Assembly: GCF_963576615.1 (NCBI RefSeq)
Contig: NC_088714.1
Coordinates: 35,567,143 to 35,631,142 of the forward strand
Length of the DNA stretch: 64,000 bases
Source: Watersipora subatra
Taxonomy: Eukaryota; Bryozoa; Gymnolaemata; Cheilostomatida; Watersiporidae
Reading direction: 5' to 3'
A program made the translations under genes and the position numbers. Below the pieces are notes generated by a model. That model searched no databases and was not told where the DNA came from. It saw nothing but the letters and a program-made list of their open reading frames with translations. Of this stretch, positions 42,701 to 57,700 are shown piece after piece (position 1 is the stretch's first letter; each line of letters opens with the position of its first letter).

Positions 42701-45700
42701 ACAAGTGTCAGCCATTAAGTATATTACATAGATGTTTACAAGTCTCAGCCATTAAATATATTACATAATTGTTTACAAGTCTCAGCCATTAAATATATTA
42801 CATAGATGTTTACAAGTCTCAGCCATTAAATATATTACATAAATGTTTACAAGTATCAGCCATTAAATATATTACATAAATGTTTACAAGCGTCAGCCAT
42901 TAAGTATATTACACAATTGTTCAAATGGATATTGTCAGCAGCCACTATGCTGTTATCAGGGTAGGGCGACAGCAGAAATTGCAATTAAGTTGAATTAATA
43001 AATAATTCGAAATCACATTAATAATTAAATTAACAAACTATTTTCTGTTTAAATTCAATTAAGCACTGAATTACCAAATTATTTTGACAGTTAATTTTGC
43101 TAATAATTAAATTAACAAATCAAATCTAGTATAATCCAAATTAAGCATTAGTTAATAAATTGGTCTAACAAGGAAATGCATTAATAATTAGAATATTAAA
43201 TTTTGCATGAAATTGTTTTATATGTTACATTATTAAAAAAAAATCCAAAATAATTGCGTTAGTAATTGAAATAATTAATTAAATTCTGTAGAAACAAAAT
43301 TACGCATTGTATTATTAAATTAGCTTGGAACATACTTGCATTAAACCAAAGAAGGAAATTAATTTTTTCTCAAAAAATCTTATGCATTGAATTGCCAAAT
43401 TAGTTTAAAAAAGCCATTGTATTACTAATGAAGTTGTCAAAGCATAGGTCTAAAAAAATTAAATTGAGCATTAGGTTTTCAATTTATATATTTTAAATAG
43501 TTGCAAAATCTCTTCAATCACCTGATGTGGCATATAATTGCTTTTTTTGATCACTGCAAATATTACTATAGATTTTACATACATATATTTTATTTATTTA
43601 TATATGTGCTTTCTGGTATTCACCGAGCAGCTCTAATGGTGTACTACATTTATATAAATGTATAGAATTAATATTTAGTTGGTTTAGCTTTTGCTCAACT
43701 TATGAATTTAATTACCAAACTACCTTCAAAAATTCCATCATTAATTAAATTAACAAATTAATTCATATTGTTGAAGCTAGTTGCGGACTCTAGCCTGTAT
43801 GACCCTAGCCTGTGTGACTCTAGCTTGAGTGACCCTAGTGTGTGCGACTCTAGCCTGTGTGGCTTTAGCCTGTGTGACTCTTGTCTGTGTGACTCTAGCC
43901 TGTGTGACTCTAGCCTGTGTAACTTTAACCTGTGTGGCTCTAGCCTGTGTGACTCTTGTCTGTGTGACTCTAGCCTGTATGACTCTAGTCTGTGTGACTC
44001 TAGCCTGTGTAACTCTAGCCTGTGTAACTCTAGCCTGTGTGACTCTAGTCTGCGCGACTCTAGCCTGTGTGACTCTAGCCTGTGTGACTCTAGCCTGAAT
44101 GACTCTAGTCTGGCCGACTCTAGCCTGCGTGACTCTAGCCTGTGTGACTCTAGCCTGTGTGACTCTAGCCTGTGCGAGTCTAGCCTGTGCGACTCTAACC
44201 TGTGTGACTCTAGTCTGTGTAACTCTAGCCTGTGTAACTCTAGCCTGTGTGACTCTAGCCTGTGGGACTCTAGCCTGTGTAACTTCAGTCTGTGCATACT
44301 ATTGTATTGCATACTATACTTGTTTTAAGTCTCTTCGTGGTTTGAAGAATAACAAGCAAAACACCAACTAGCAGCAGATGGCAATAAAAATTAGTGATTG
44401 CCAAACTATAAATTTGCATTGCTATAAATAATAAATATAATTAGTATTGCATAAACAGTAGCTATTCCTTATAAACTTGTCTTGCTCTACAGAATGTGAC
44501 AGCAATGAGTGGTGGGGCACAAGATGTGAGAAGAGAAGGTGTGACCGTACCACTTGTAGCAACAATGGTATTTGTGTACCCACTACGTCACCATCAGGTT
44601 ACAAATGTAACTGCTCTCCAGGATACAGTGGTACTAACTGCGCAACGGCCACCTGTAATAGTGAGTAGTATTTTATTATACGCATAGGTTATATTAAGTG
44701 TAAACCATTTCCGTATCATAGCAGCTTAAACAAGGGTGAAAATTTACTAAGTAAAAGTATATCGCTATTGTATTTGTGATTTCTACTACGCGCTGGGTCT
44801 TGCGGTTTCCTTGGACAATATTTTTTCATTGAAGAAAATATAGTACATTGCCTTCCGCTGCATTATTCCTTTATGGTTCATGTTTTCTATTTGAAATAAA
44901 AGTTCTGGAAATAAAAGATGGTTTCTTATAAATTTGGCTTGTTCTTTAGATAAAGAATAGATTTATCAGTGAAAGATGTTGATGATAATAAAACCATATC
45001 AGAGTGGAAATGTCATTTAGTTTGCACACATTACCTTCCACCAAACAGAAAGTAGACAAAGGTTTTTTAAAAATACATTATATATGAGTATAAAGAATTA
45101 TAAAAAATTCATAATAGAATTAAATCTTTTTTTACATGTAGCAATAGATTTGTTCATTACGGTTAATAAAACATAGCAAGAAGCTCATAACTTGAAGATG
45201 TTGCTGAGATGCAGCATGATAATAGCCTATCCTATCTTGAGACGCCATCGTATATCATAGCCTTAGGCCATTGCATTAATAACAAGTATGAACTGGAATT
45301 GTTGAATTCAACTACATTTACTTGGGTCAGAGTGACTTTGCCTTATCAGGTTGCGACACTTGAAGACAACAAATCTGGAAGCTTCAGTCTAATGATTAGC
45401 AAGCGACTGATATCTGCTATTTAGCTCTCACAACCTCTGATTTCACCAATGATATAAAACCCCCCAACAATGATATAAAACCCCCCAAGGATAGGCGACT
45501 GCTAAGCTATCATATGGGCAGGGTTTAATGATCAAGCTCTGTTGGGATTATGCTAGCCTGGGTTTCGGGGCTAACACAATTCTCGCGAGGCGGTCGCTTT
45601 GCCTTGTTAGGTTTTGGAAAACACAACTCGCTGTTATCATGCCATTAACTCAATCAGTCAGTAGACCCCTGCGGTTCACAATAGCTAGCCTTGAATTTCT

Positions 45701-48700
45701 ACAGTGTAAGGGTAATACCTAACCAAAAAATGGATCCATGGAAAATAAAATATTTCAAATTAGCTATTTTTACCGATTTTGAATATAGTAAGGGTCATAA
45801 TATATGCTTAAAATTAAATATCATTTAGCCAAAATCACCCGAACAATGTCCTTTTTTCCCTAGCTTTTAATTAATATTTTGCCACCCCTAATAAAAATTG
45901 TTAAAGTCTTTCATCGTTGTCACTTTGTTCGACCTAGCCAATATGATGGGACAGCAGGCAAAGCTGTGCAATTTAGTTTTCATACTCCAAATCTAAATAT
46001 AAAAGCTAATGTGGGCTGTTTCGCAATGGCGACTATTAATATCACGAACGCCTGTGAATGGCAACTGACTGATCATAACGGTGACAATATAGGGAACTAT
46101 ATTTATTTGACAACAAAATGAAACCAACAGGTCAGCAAAATAACCCACTATTGTTCATAATATTTGTGAATTTGCAAGAGGCTTTATTCAGCATATTTCT
46201 TTGTTCTGGCGCTATGTTCGGGTTCATCCTAACAGAGCTCGATCATTAAACCCCGCCCAAATGATAGCCGTCGCCTGTTCTTGGTGGAGGGGTGGTTTAT
46301 ATCACTGATTTCACTGAACATACTCTTAAATTGTAAAACTATCACAAACTGCGGAACACATGCTATTCCTTCAAGCTTGTTTACTTAATATGATTTATGT
46401 AGTAGGACATGCTGGTAGTCGAGTCTTTCAGCAATTGAGAGGCACTGTAAATGTAAATTGTAAATTGAAATTGCTTTGCTCTCTTCTAGATTTTAATTGT
46501 GGAACTGGAGTATGTGGCATCAACAAGGTGACAAATACTCACTTTTGCACTTGTTCAACTGGCTGGTCTGGTGCCAACTGCCAGGTCTCTCCCTGCACCG
46601 GTATGTACGATGAACTATCTCTGTTGGCTTTACAACCTTTACTAGACTGAATGAAGCAGGTGCTTTCTAATTTTGTATAACAGTAAATGCTGAGAGTTTG
46701 ATTTATATAATAGATGTGAGAAGAAAGGAGGGTTAACTAAAATCATTAAATTGACTGTTAATTGTCAATTAACAGAACTTAAGTGTCCAATGTCCAAATA
46801 TAATAATGATCAAGTAACCTATCTCAAAATCTAACGAACTTATTGGTTAGAAAGCAATATATTATCCACTATATTATTTAAAGCATTCCGTTTTACTACC
46901 TTTTCAATAATGGTCTAATTATTAGACCATTCTGTTTTTACTACCTTATTGGTTAGACTATCTTATGCTCATCACCTTATTGGTTAAACCATCTTATGTT
47001 CATCACCTTATTGGTTAAACTATCTTTTGTTCATCACCTTATTGGTCAGGCTATCTTATGTTCATCATCTTATTGGTTAGACTATCTTATGCTCATCACT
47101 TTATTGGTTAGAATATCTTATGCTCACCATCTTATTGGTTAAACTATCTTACGCTCATCATCTTATTAGGTAGACTATTTTATGCTCATCACTTTATTGG
47201 TTAAACTATCTTATGTTCATCACCTTATTGGTTGGACTATCTTTTGTTCATCACCTTATTGGTTAGGCTATCTTATGTTCATCATCTTATTGGTTAGACT
47301 ATCTTATGCTCATCACTTTATTGGTTAGACTATCTTATGCTCATCACTTTATTGGTTAGAATATCTTATGCTCACCATCTTATTGGTTAAACTATCTTAT
47401 GCTCATCACCTTATTGGTTAGACTATCTTATGCTCATCATCTTATTGGTTAGGCTATCTTATGTTCATCATCTTATTGGTTAGACAATCTTATGCTCATC
47501 ACTTTATTGGTAAGACTATCTTATGCTCACCATCTTATTGGTTAAACTATCTTACGCTCATCATCTTATTGGTTGAGCGATCTTATGTTCATCACCTTAT
47601 TGGTTAGACTATCTTATGCTCATCACTTAATTGGTTAAACTATCTTAAGGTGTAAACACACTAGGCGATTTTATCGTGAGCGTCATGAGGAGGGCGGAGA
47701 TATCGCTAGCGTGTGCATAAACACACTTGAGCGATTCACTAGCAAGCGATATAATGGGCACACCCACAAACTGCCAATAAAATTCTGTATCATTAGTTTC
47801 TTCGGAACTGTTAATAAATTTAGGTCAGTCAATATGGCGCCGTCTAGGCGACAACGTAAACAACTTACGCATTTGTTATTAAACCTATCTCACTTTCACG
47901 GATTGTACACTGCCTACACTACAAGGAGACATAAGAAAAACGATTATTGCATTTTTAACTGTAATATTTTTCACTATTTTTATACGTATTTTATTTTGTA
48001 GTGGTTTTTTATATTCAGGCCTAATGTATTAAATATTTACCGTTTTCAAGATGGTCAACTTGTGCAACGATTGATTCCAAATGTTAGTTTTCAACTTGGA
48101 TTTTTTTTGTAATTTTTGTTTGTTATGGTGCACATGACTGGGCGTGCTATTATTAAATTTATGAACAATTTAGTGCTCGTTCTGAAGATGTTTCAATATT
48201 AACAAAATAGCAAATTGTCGCTGCTGTACGTTGGTGAACATCGATAAGAAATAATTACCCGCCATAAAATTGCATTCTGGTAAAATCCAACCAATCAAAA
48301 TGCATCTCGCTAGCGATAAAGTTGTGCAGAGAAAGTCTAGCGTTATCGCTCTGGATGAGCACGCTGGGTGAATTCTAGCGCAGATTAGCGCCACGCAGCG
48401 CGATATCGCTCTAAATATCGCCTAGTGTGTTTATACCTTTATGCTCATCACCTTGTTGGTTAGACTATTTTATGTTCATCACCCTATTGGGCATGCTATC
48501 TTGTGCTCATCATCTTATTGGTAAAACTATTTTATGCTCATCTTATTGGATAGACTACCACATACTCATCTTATTGGTTAGGCTATCTTATACTCATTAC
48601 TTTATTGGTTAGGCTATCCTGTTCACCATCTTGCTGGTCAAACTGTTTTATATTTGCTTCCCATTTTTGATAAACTTTCTGATTTGTATGTCTACCATCT

Positions 48701-51700
48701 CATGGTTAGACTATTTAAACGGTTAAATTATTTTAGGTCTGCTAGCCTATTAGAACATTTTAATATCAGCACTATTACTTGATTGGTTAAAATTGGTAAG
48801 AATATTGCGCTGTTATTGGTTAGAAAAGTAAAATATGACTATTAGATGATTGGCTAGAAAAACCCAAAATCGGTAAAAATGAGTCTGCTGTAGCAGTCAC
48901 ACAATTATCTAAAATGATAACTTATTCACGCTCACCTATAATCTTCGCCATCTACTTATCTCTAAGCTTGAAGTGGATTCTATCGACATGCAAACTAGAA
49001 AAGATACAGATCTGTTTTATGCATGGTAATTCATATAATAGAGTGAAACAACCACAAGTCTAGTGAGTGATTTGCTCGTTGCTGGTGCTAATCTTTTAGG
49101 AAACAGATTTATGCCTGTTGCAAGATTGTTCACACGACACAACGCTTGTAATCAGCCAGACAAATTTGTAAGAGCTGTTTTTACGGCGTTTATATTTTTA
49201 CATCATATTAATCAAAGTGGGCTGCGTCGAGAAACTATGAACATCGTATATTGCAAATTCCTTCAAGTGCAAAAGCAGATATTTGCTGGAATTTTGCATT
49301 GTATTTTCAGTCATATGTTGAAACAATGATAAGTAGATGTTGGATTTTACTGTAAGCTATTACAGCTGTACTTACCCTGTGCAGTTAGTTACCACAGTTG
49401 TACTTACCCTGTACTGTAAGTTACTGCAGTTGTACTTACCCTGTAATGTTAATTACTACAGTTGTACTTACCCTGTGCTGTTAGTTACCACAGCTGCACT
49501 TACCCTGCGCTGTTAGTTACCGCGGCTGCACTTACCCTGTACTGTTAGTTACCACAGCTGCACTTACCCTGTACTGTTAGTTACCGCAGTTGTACTTACT
49601 CTGTGCTGTTAGTTACCACAGTTGTACTTACCCTGTGCTGTTAGTTACTACAGTTGTACTTACCCTGTACTGTTAGTTACTACAGTTGGACTTACCCTGT
49701 GCTGTTAGTTACCACAGTTGTACTTACCCTGTGCTGTTAGTTACCACAGCTGCACTTTCTCTGTGCTGTTAGTTACCACAGCTGCACTTTCCCAGTAGGC
49801 TCTTTTATAAAGCAAAGCATACCCATTGCTAATACATTAGTTCATTCTATGAGCACACAGCTAGAGCTATACAAAATTTAACCATGTTCATCTTATGTTA
49901 AAAAATATCAAAAGTATTAAAGCTGTTACTAATATAAATTTAAATCTTTTGCTTTTATCACTATTTCGCAATAGACATGTCACGTGTTGTCACGTGTTGG
50001 TTATTTTGACAGGTGCCCCAAACTGTGTGAATGGGGTTCACAAACTGTCCCCTGATAGAAGTCAATGCATCTGTGGTAAGCTCTAAGTTTATATCATCAG
50101 TGAGTTACAAATTACATTGTAATAAAAAGCCAATGATGGGGCCCAACCTGCTATGTCCGTCATAGTACCCTTATTTGAATAATTTTGCAGCTAATGTCAT
50201 ACGAGCCATGGATTTCACAATCACATAAAAGCCAAACTTTATAGTCATATTTGAGTTTATGCTGTGTGTAAAGACAAACAATGGCTATACACACTTAAAT
50301 TTCAGCTAAAAGAAAAGAAAAACCTGATTTGCAGTTCAACCAGGCATATAGCAGACACGCTTTTTGCTGAGTTTCTGTTCAGGACCTTTTTTAACCTGAA
50401 AAAAGTACAAAATTAACAACAGTGAAAAGATGATAAACCAACATGACTTGGTTGCGCCGTAACCTGCCATCACTTTCTATTAAATCTGCTAATATTAGAT
50501 GATTTACTCTATCAAATGGAAACCTGTTTGCTTCTGAAGAATAATTGATGAGTTTGTGCTGTAAGCACCAGAACATTTAATTAAAATCCAATGCTTCTCT
50601 TGATGGTATCAATGTACACAGAAGAATTGTAGCACATTTGCTTCATTTAGAATTTAAGTTTGGCGTTTTGTTAAAAGAAGGAACTTCTTGTTTAGATAAA
50701 CTTTGTAGTGCATATTTGAGTTTATGCTGTGTTTAAAAACATGAAGTTGCAGTTTATCTTGAAAGAAACCTAAAAACAATGTAGTATTTTCACATTACGT
50801 TCAAGTTAGTATTAGCTATTTTATTGTTTTTTGCAAAAATTTAATTTTTTTTCTCAGCAGTTAAATTATTATACATGCCTCACCTTTTTGTTTTATTGTG
50901 TAAACATGGTATAAAATCATTAAAAGCTAAACAAAAATGTTACATGTAGTACTTATTTTTGCAAATTTAAAATATCAAAGGGGTTTGTGGCTCCCACTGC
51001 ATTATTTCCTTCGGAAAACAGCTCCAAATGGCTGTTTTGAGTGGAAAAGGTTGCAGACCCTTGGTCTATATGATCTTATTGATGAGCAGAACAGATTCCA
51101 AAGTATCTCAGTGACAGCGGCACTTCTTTAACCTTTCGTTTAAAAAATTTGTTGCTGCCGTAGTATATTGTTGAAGGTTTTTCTGTAAACCGATGTAGGC
51201 CCTAGCTAGGCAAAAGGAGTTATGCTGCACCTTATAAACAAAAGTTACGCACAGTAAAATAATGAAACAAAGGATTGGATCAGTGAGCGAACAAACCAAA
51301 CGAGAAGAAGAGAGTGATTAATGAACTGTTAAACAAACTACAAATTTGAGTAAAACCAGTTTGAACTTGGATGAAAGGATTCATGAAGACGGTAAATGAC
51401 TACAACTAAATTTTATTGCACGATTTTCTTTATCTGCATTTATAAGTAGGTGATCTCTGATGAAGTTGACATGAAAAATTTAATTGTGGAACGCTGATAC
51501 GAATTGGCATGAAAATGTTTTATGCAACAGCGAAAATATTTTAAAACTTTGCATAAAGGCTTACTCAGGCCAGGGAAAATAATCGGAAGATAAATTGAGA
51601 AATCATAACTCAGTCGATTGGTATTAAATCATAAGTCGGTCAATTAGTATTAAATCATAAGTCAGTCAATTAGTATTAAATCATAAGTCAGTCAATTAGT

Positions 51701-54700
51701 ATTAAATCATAAGTCAGTCAATTAGTATTAAATCATAAGTCAGTCAATTAGTATTAAATCATAAGTCAGTCAATTAGTATTAAATCATAAGTCAGTCAAT
51801 TAGTATTAAATCATAAGTCAGTCAATTAGTATTAAATCATAAGTCAGTCAATTAGTATTAAATCATAAGTCAGTCAATTAGTATTAAATCATAAGTCAGT
51901 CAATTAGTATTAAATCATAAGTCAGTCAATTAGTATTAAATCATAAGTCAGTCAATTAGTATTAAATCATAAGTCAGTCAATTAGTATTAAATCATAAGC
52001 CAGTCAATTAGTATTAAATCATTAAGTCTGTCAATTAGTATTAAATCGTGACTCAGTAAATTAGTATTAAATCGTAACTCAGTCAATTAGTATTAAATCA
52101 TAAGCCAGTCAATTAGTATTAAATCATAAGTCAGTCAATTAGTATTAAATCATAAGTCAGTCAATTAGTATTAAATCATAAGCCAGTCAATTAGTATTAA
52201 ATCATTAAGTCTGTCAATTAGTATTAAATCGTGACTCAGTAAATTAGTATTAAATCGTAACTCAGTCAATTAGTATTAAATCATAAGCCAGTCAATTAGT
52301 ATTAAATCATAAGTCAGTCAATTAGTATTAAATCATAAGTCAGTCAATTAGTATTAAATCATAAGTCAGTCAATTAGTATTAAATCATAAGTCAGTCAAT
52401 TAGTATTAAATCATAAGTCAGTCAATTAGTATTAAATCATAAGTCAGTCAATTAGTATTAAATCATAAGTCAGTCAATTAGTATTAAATCATAAGTCAGT
52501 CAATTAGTATTAAATCATAAGCCAGTCAATTAGTATTAAATCATTAAGTCTGTCAATTAGTATTAAATCGTGACTCAGTAAATTAGTATTAAATCGTAAC
52601 TCAGTCAATTAGTATTAAATCATAAGCCAGTCAATTAGTATTAAATCATAAGTCAGTCAATTAGTATTAAATCATAAGTCAGTCAATTAGTATTAAATCA
52701 TAAGTCAGTCAATTAGTATTAAATCATAAGTCAGTCAATTAGTATTAAATCATAAGTCAGTCAATTAGTAGTAAATCATAAGTCTGTCAATTAGTATTAA
52801 ATCATAAGTCAGTCAATTAGTATTAAATCGTGACTCAGTAAATTAGTATTAAATCGTAACTCAGTCAATTAGTATTAAATCATAAGCCAGTCAATTAGTA
52901 TTAAATCGTGACTCAGTCAATTAGTATTAAATCATAAGCCAGTCAATTAGTATTAAATCATAAGTCAGTCAATTAGTATTAAATCATTAAGTCAGTCAAT
53001 CAGTAATAAATCGTAACTCAGTCAATTAGTATTAAATCTAACGATTGCTATGTTTCGCTTGTCTGAACAGAAATTCAACCTAAGTATCAAGAAAGTACGC
53101 AACCGACTTCGTAGCATGACACATGGCTGTATGACTAATGCCTTGGTATGTTTTCAGAATGTAACAACAAAGACTGGTATGGCTCTTTGTGTGAAAAGAA
53201 AAGATGTGATAGTACAACATGCAATGGTAAAGGCACATGTGTACCAACAGCTTCTGCGCAAGGCTATAGATGCGATTGTGTACCCGGTTACAGTGGAACT
53301 CATTGTACAACACCAACATGTGCAAGTATGTTACAAAATGTTCAATCCTACAAAACCTTTTTTAAGTTGATTTCATTACCATACTGCTAGGGCACCTTTT
53401 AATAAAAATGTGGTGAAATAGAGACAACTTTGTTTTATGTGATGGCGCAGTTGTCCTTTAATTTTCAAGCAATACTTACATTGACCAACTGCCATCATCT
53501 TGCTAAATCTCCAAAAAACGGATATTTAGATGATTAGCTAATCAATATATAACTGCATATTTATTGATTATTACGGTTTTAACCAGTTAAATAGAGCAAC
53601 CTTGTGATTGGCTAATTGTATTGCATCAAAAACTTGTTATATTGATGACTTGTATTATTATATTGATGACTTATATTGTTATGATGATGACTTTTATTGT
53701 TATATTGATGACTTATATTGTTATATTGATGACATGTATTGTTATATTGATGACTTATATTATTATATTGACGACTTGTATTGTTATATTGATGACTTGT
53801 ATTGTTATGATGATGTCTTATATTGTTATATTGATGACTTGTATTATTATATTGATGACTTTTATTGTTATATTGATGACTTGTATTGTTATATTGATGA
53901 CTTGTATTGTTATATTGATGACTTGTATTGTTATGATGATGACTTGTATTGTTATGATGATGACTTATATTGTTTTATTGATGACTTGTATTGTTATATT
54001 GATGACTTTTATTGTTATATTGATGACTTATATTGTTATATTGATGACATGTATTGTTATATTGATGACTTATATTATTATATTGACGACTTGTATTGTT
54101 ATATTGATGACTTGTATTGTTATATTGATGACTTTTATTGTTATATTGATGGCTTATATTGTTATATTGATGACATGTATTGTTATATTGATGACTTATA
54201 TTATTATATTGACGGCTTGTATTGTTATATTGATGATTTGTATTGTTATGATGATGACTTGTATTGTTATATTGATGACTTGTATTATTATATTGATGAC
54301 TTGTATTGTTATATTGATGACTTGTATTGTTATATTGATGACTTATATTGTTATATTGATAACATGTGTTGTTTAAATACTTTGAATGTTCAGTTTATTG
54401 ACAGAAGCTTTATTAGCTGTGTTCATCTTGACAGTTGTGAAAAAAGAGAAGGCATTATGAAAAGGCTATTGTAACAAAAAAGCAGAAAGCTTTCAGAAAG
54501 CACAACGAGATAGCTTTTAAAACCATGAAACTGCTATTATTACAATACTTCCACTCAGTTACATGGTTGCACCAACAGCCAGTTCGTGACACAAAAAAAA
54601 AACACAATGATCACAATCAACGAAAAAGCAAAAATATAAGTCTTGTGTTCAGCGGTCAGACAATTAACTTAAACCCAACATGTCTCTAAATTTGACAAAT

Positions 54701-57700
54701 CGATCACGTGGCAGCGGCTTCGTGAATATGTCAGCGATATTATCATTTGTCGAACAAAACTCGGTACAGACATCACCAGCTTCAATTGCCTCACGAACGT
54801 AGTGGTATTTTACATCTATGTGTTTTGTACGCTTGCTAGTTTTCTGGCTGTTTGCGATCGCTGCAGCTGATTGATTATCTACAAAGATGATTGTAGAATT
54901 AAGTTGCGTGGTTCCAATATCTGAGAATAGCTGACGTAACCACATGCACTCAACAACACCATCAAACATTGCAATATATTCTGATTCCGTAGTAGAGAGA
55001 GCAACGACTGACTGACGCTTGCTGGACCAGCTGATTGGACAACCAGCATTAATGAAGACTGCACCCGATTTCGAGTGCCGGTCAGCGTCGCTCGCATAAT
55101 CTGCATCTGTGTATCCAACCATTGGTTTACCTTGCTTTCTAAAATTCAGGCATAAATCCTTGGTGCCCTTCAGGTAGCGTATTACTCGTTTGGCTGCGGT
55201 CAAGTGAGTCTGGGTGGGGCAAGCATTGAACTTGGCTAAAGCTCCCACTGCTTCAGCAATATCTGAATGAGTAGATACGGCAGCATATAGTAGACTTCCT
55301 ACCATCGATTGATAGAGATTGGGATCTGCTAATTTGCTTCCATCCTTGTGACTCAGCTTTACATCATATGCTGCCGGAGTTGCAACAGGCTTACAGTTTT
55401 CCATGTTGAACTTTTGAATTATTTGTTGAATGTAAGGCTTCTGACTTACAATGTAGACGCATAGAATTTTCTCCTCTCTCAATAAGTAATCCCAGACAAT
55501 GATGAAGCGGTCTGAGATCCGTCATTTTGAAACGAGACGAGAGAGCCGATTTTAATTTGGTCATCTGAGCACCAGTGTCTGACATTATACACAAGTCATC
55601 TACGTAGACACCAATCATCACTTTCTGGTCATTTTTCCAGCGAATATACACACAGTTGTCAGCGGAGGACTGCATGAAACCTAATGATTTAAGAAATTCA
55701 TCTAATACCATGTTCCAACATTTAGGCGACTGTTTAAGTCCATACAGCGAGCGATTAAGTTTGCAGACTAAATTTTCTTTACCCGGCACAACAAAACCCT
55801 CTGGCTGTTCCATATACACCTGTACATCTTCTGACAGTTTTCCATTCAAAAAAGCCGTTTGTACATCCATTTGGTGTATCATCATATCTCTCTCAACAGC
55901 ATCCGATAAGAGTGCTCGTAGAGATGTTCTGTGAATCACGGGGGCGTATGTTTCATCGTAATCTACCCCAGCCTTTTGTGCATATCCATTTGCCACAAGT
56001 CGAGCTTTGAATCTACTTATAGACCCATCAAACGAGTGTTTAGCCTTGAAAATCCACTTAGAGCCAATCGCTTTGCGTTCGGGCGGAAGATCAACTAGTT
56101 CCCATGTACCATTGTTGATCAGTGATTGATACTCATCATTGCTGGCTTTGATCCAGGCATCACAATTTGTGCTATCCTGTGCTTGCGACAAACTAAGGGG
56201 CTCCACAATGTTGATTGCTGAGTGAGCAGAGTGACCAAGGTTTGTGAAATCATCAATACCAAACCGAACAATGGGTTGAGTGGAACGTGGTGATCGCCTA
56301 TGTGTAACCGTCGGTGTTGGAGGAGCCTTTTCATTTTCTGATAGGTCAATATTCACCGCTTCAGAGTTGTCTACATTTGGCTTTGACGACTGATTTGGTA
56401 AACCGAGCTTGGTCTCATCAAAAGTGACATCACGTCTTACCTCTATTTTTCTAGTGATCGGATCGTAGAGTCTGTAGGCTTTAAACCTAAGGCTGTACCC
56501 CACAAACACCATTGATTCTGCTTTCATATCGAGTTTACGTCTCAGCTGATCGGGTATGTGAGCATAGGCTAAACATCCAAAAATTTTCACGTGTCCAAGA
56601 TCAGGTTTTCTGTTGTTCCATTTTTCATAAGGAGTTGTATTCCATTCAAGTGCTCAGGTGGGGAGGCGATTACGAATGTATACCGCGGTCGATATTGCCT
56701 CTGCCCAGAATGACTTTGGAAGGTGAGATTCAGAAATTAACGAGCGAGCGGCCTCACAAACAGTACGATTAAATCTCTCAGCACAGCCGTTTTGTTGTGG
56801 AGAATAGCGAGTGGTGACTTGGTGATGTATACCTTGGGCTGAAAGGTAACTCTCAAACTCATTAGATGTATATTCTCCACCACCATCGCTTCTAAGTGTA
56901 CCGATAGTCTGACCAGTTTGATTTGTCACTAATGATTCGTAAGTTCTAAACGCCTGGAACACGCTAGATTTGTCACGTAAAAAATATATCTGCACATGCC
57001 TACTAAAATCATCAATAAATGAAATAAAATACTTGCTACCACCTAAAGATTCATTCTGCATAGGGCCACACACATCCGTATGTACCAATTCAAGAACCCT
57101 ACTTGATTTAATGCCACGGTCAGTTGGAAAAGGACGTCGAGACATTTTACCTTTCACGCAAGCTTCACAGACACCTATTTCGCCGGTAACTTTACAACCA
57201 TTTTCACACCAATGATTCATGTTTTTGAGGCTGCTTACGTTTACATGAGCGAGACGTTGATGCCACAGTAGGGAGGAGGACGCGGCAGCATTAGCAGTAT
57301 GAATAGCAAACTCGACATCAAGATAATATAGCCTGTTTACTACAGATCCTGATGCTATCAACATCTTTCTTTGATTCTTAATACAGCATCTCCAATGTCC
57401 AAACTGTACTATATATCCTTTTTGTGTAGCCGCTTTTACAGAAAACAGATTTCCGTGTAGGTCAGGTATGTGTAGTACATTGTAAAGTGTAGCACGTCTA
57501 GTTTTATTTCCATGAATTTTTATTTGCAGCTGAACAATACCTTTTCCGACTACTTGAACTTGAGACCCATTGGCAACAACAACGTACTCAGGTGAATCTA
57601 GCTTAAAATAATCACAAAATACAACTTTGTTTTTCGCCATGTGACTGGTAGCACCGCTGTCGATCAGCCATTTTTGAGAGTCAACATCTGTCTCCAATAC

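Noticed and set aside
43758..44371. Cys/Ser-rich and Leu/Glu/Ser/His-rich repeat frames
   Set aside because: 15-bp minisatellite open on both strands; it lies in an intron before exon A2.
45879..46121. 80-codon frame as a gene
   Set aside because: It lies within the Mutator-like element and has no recognisable domain.
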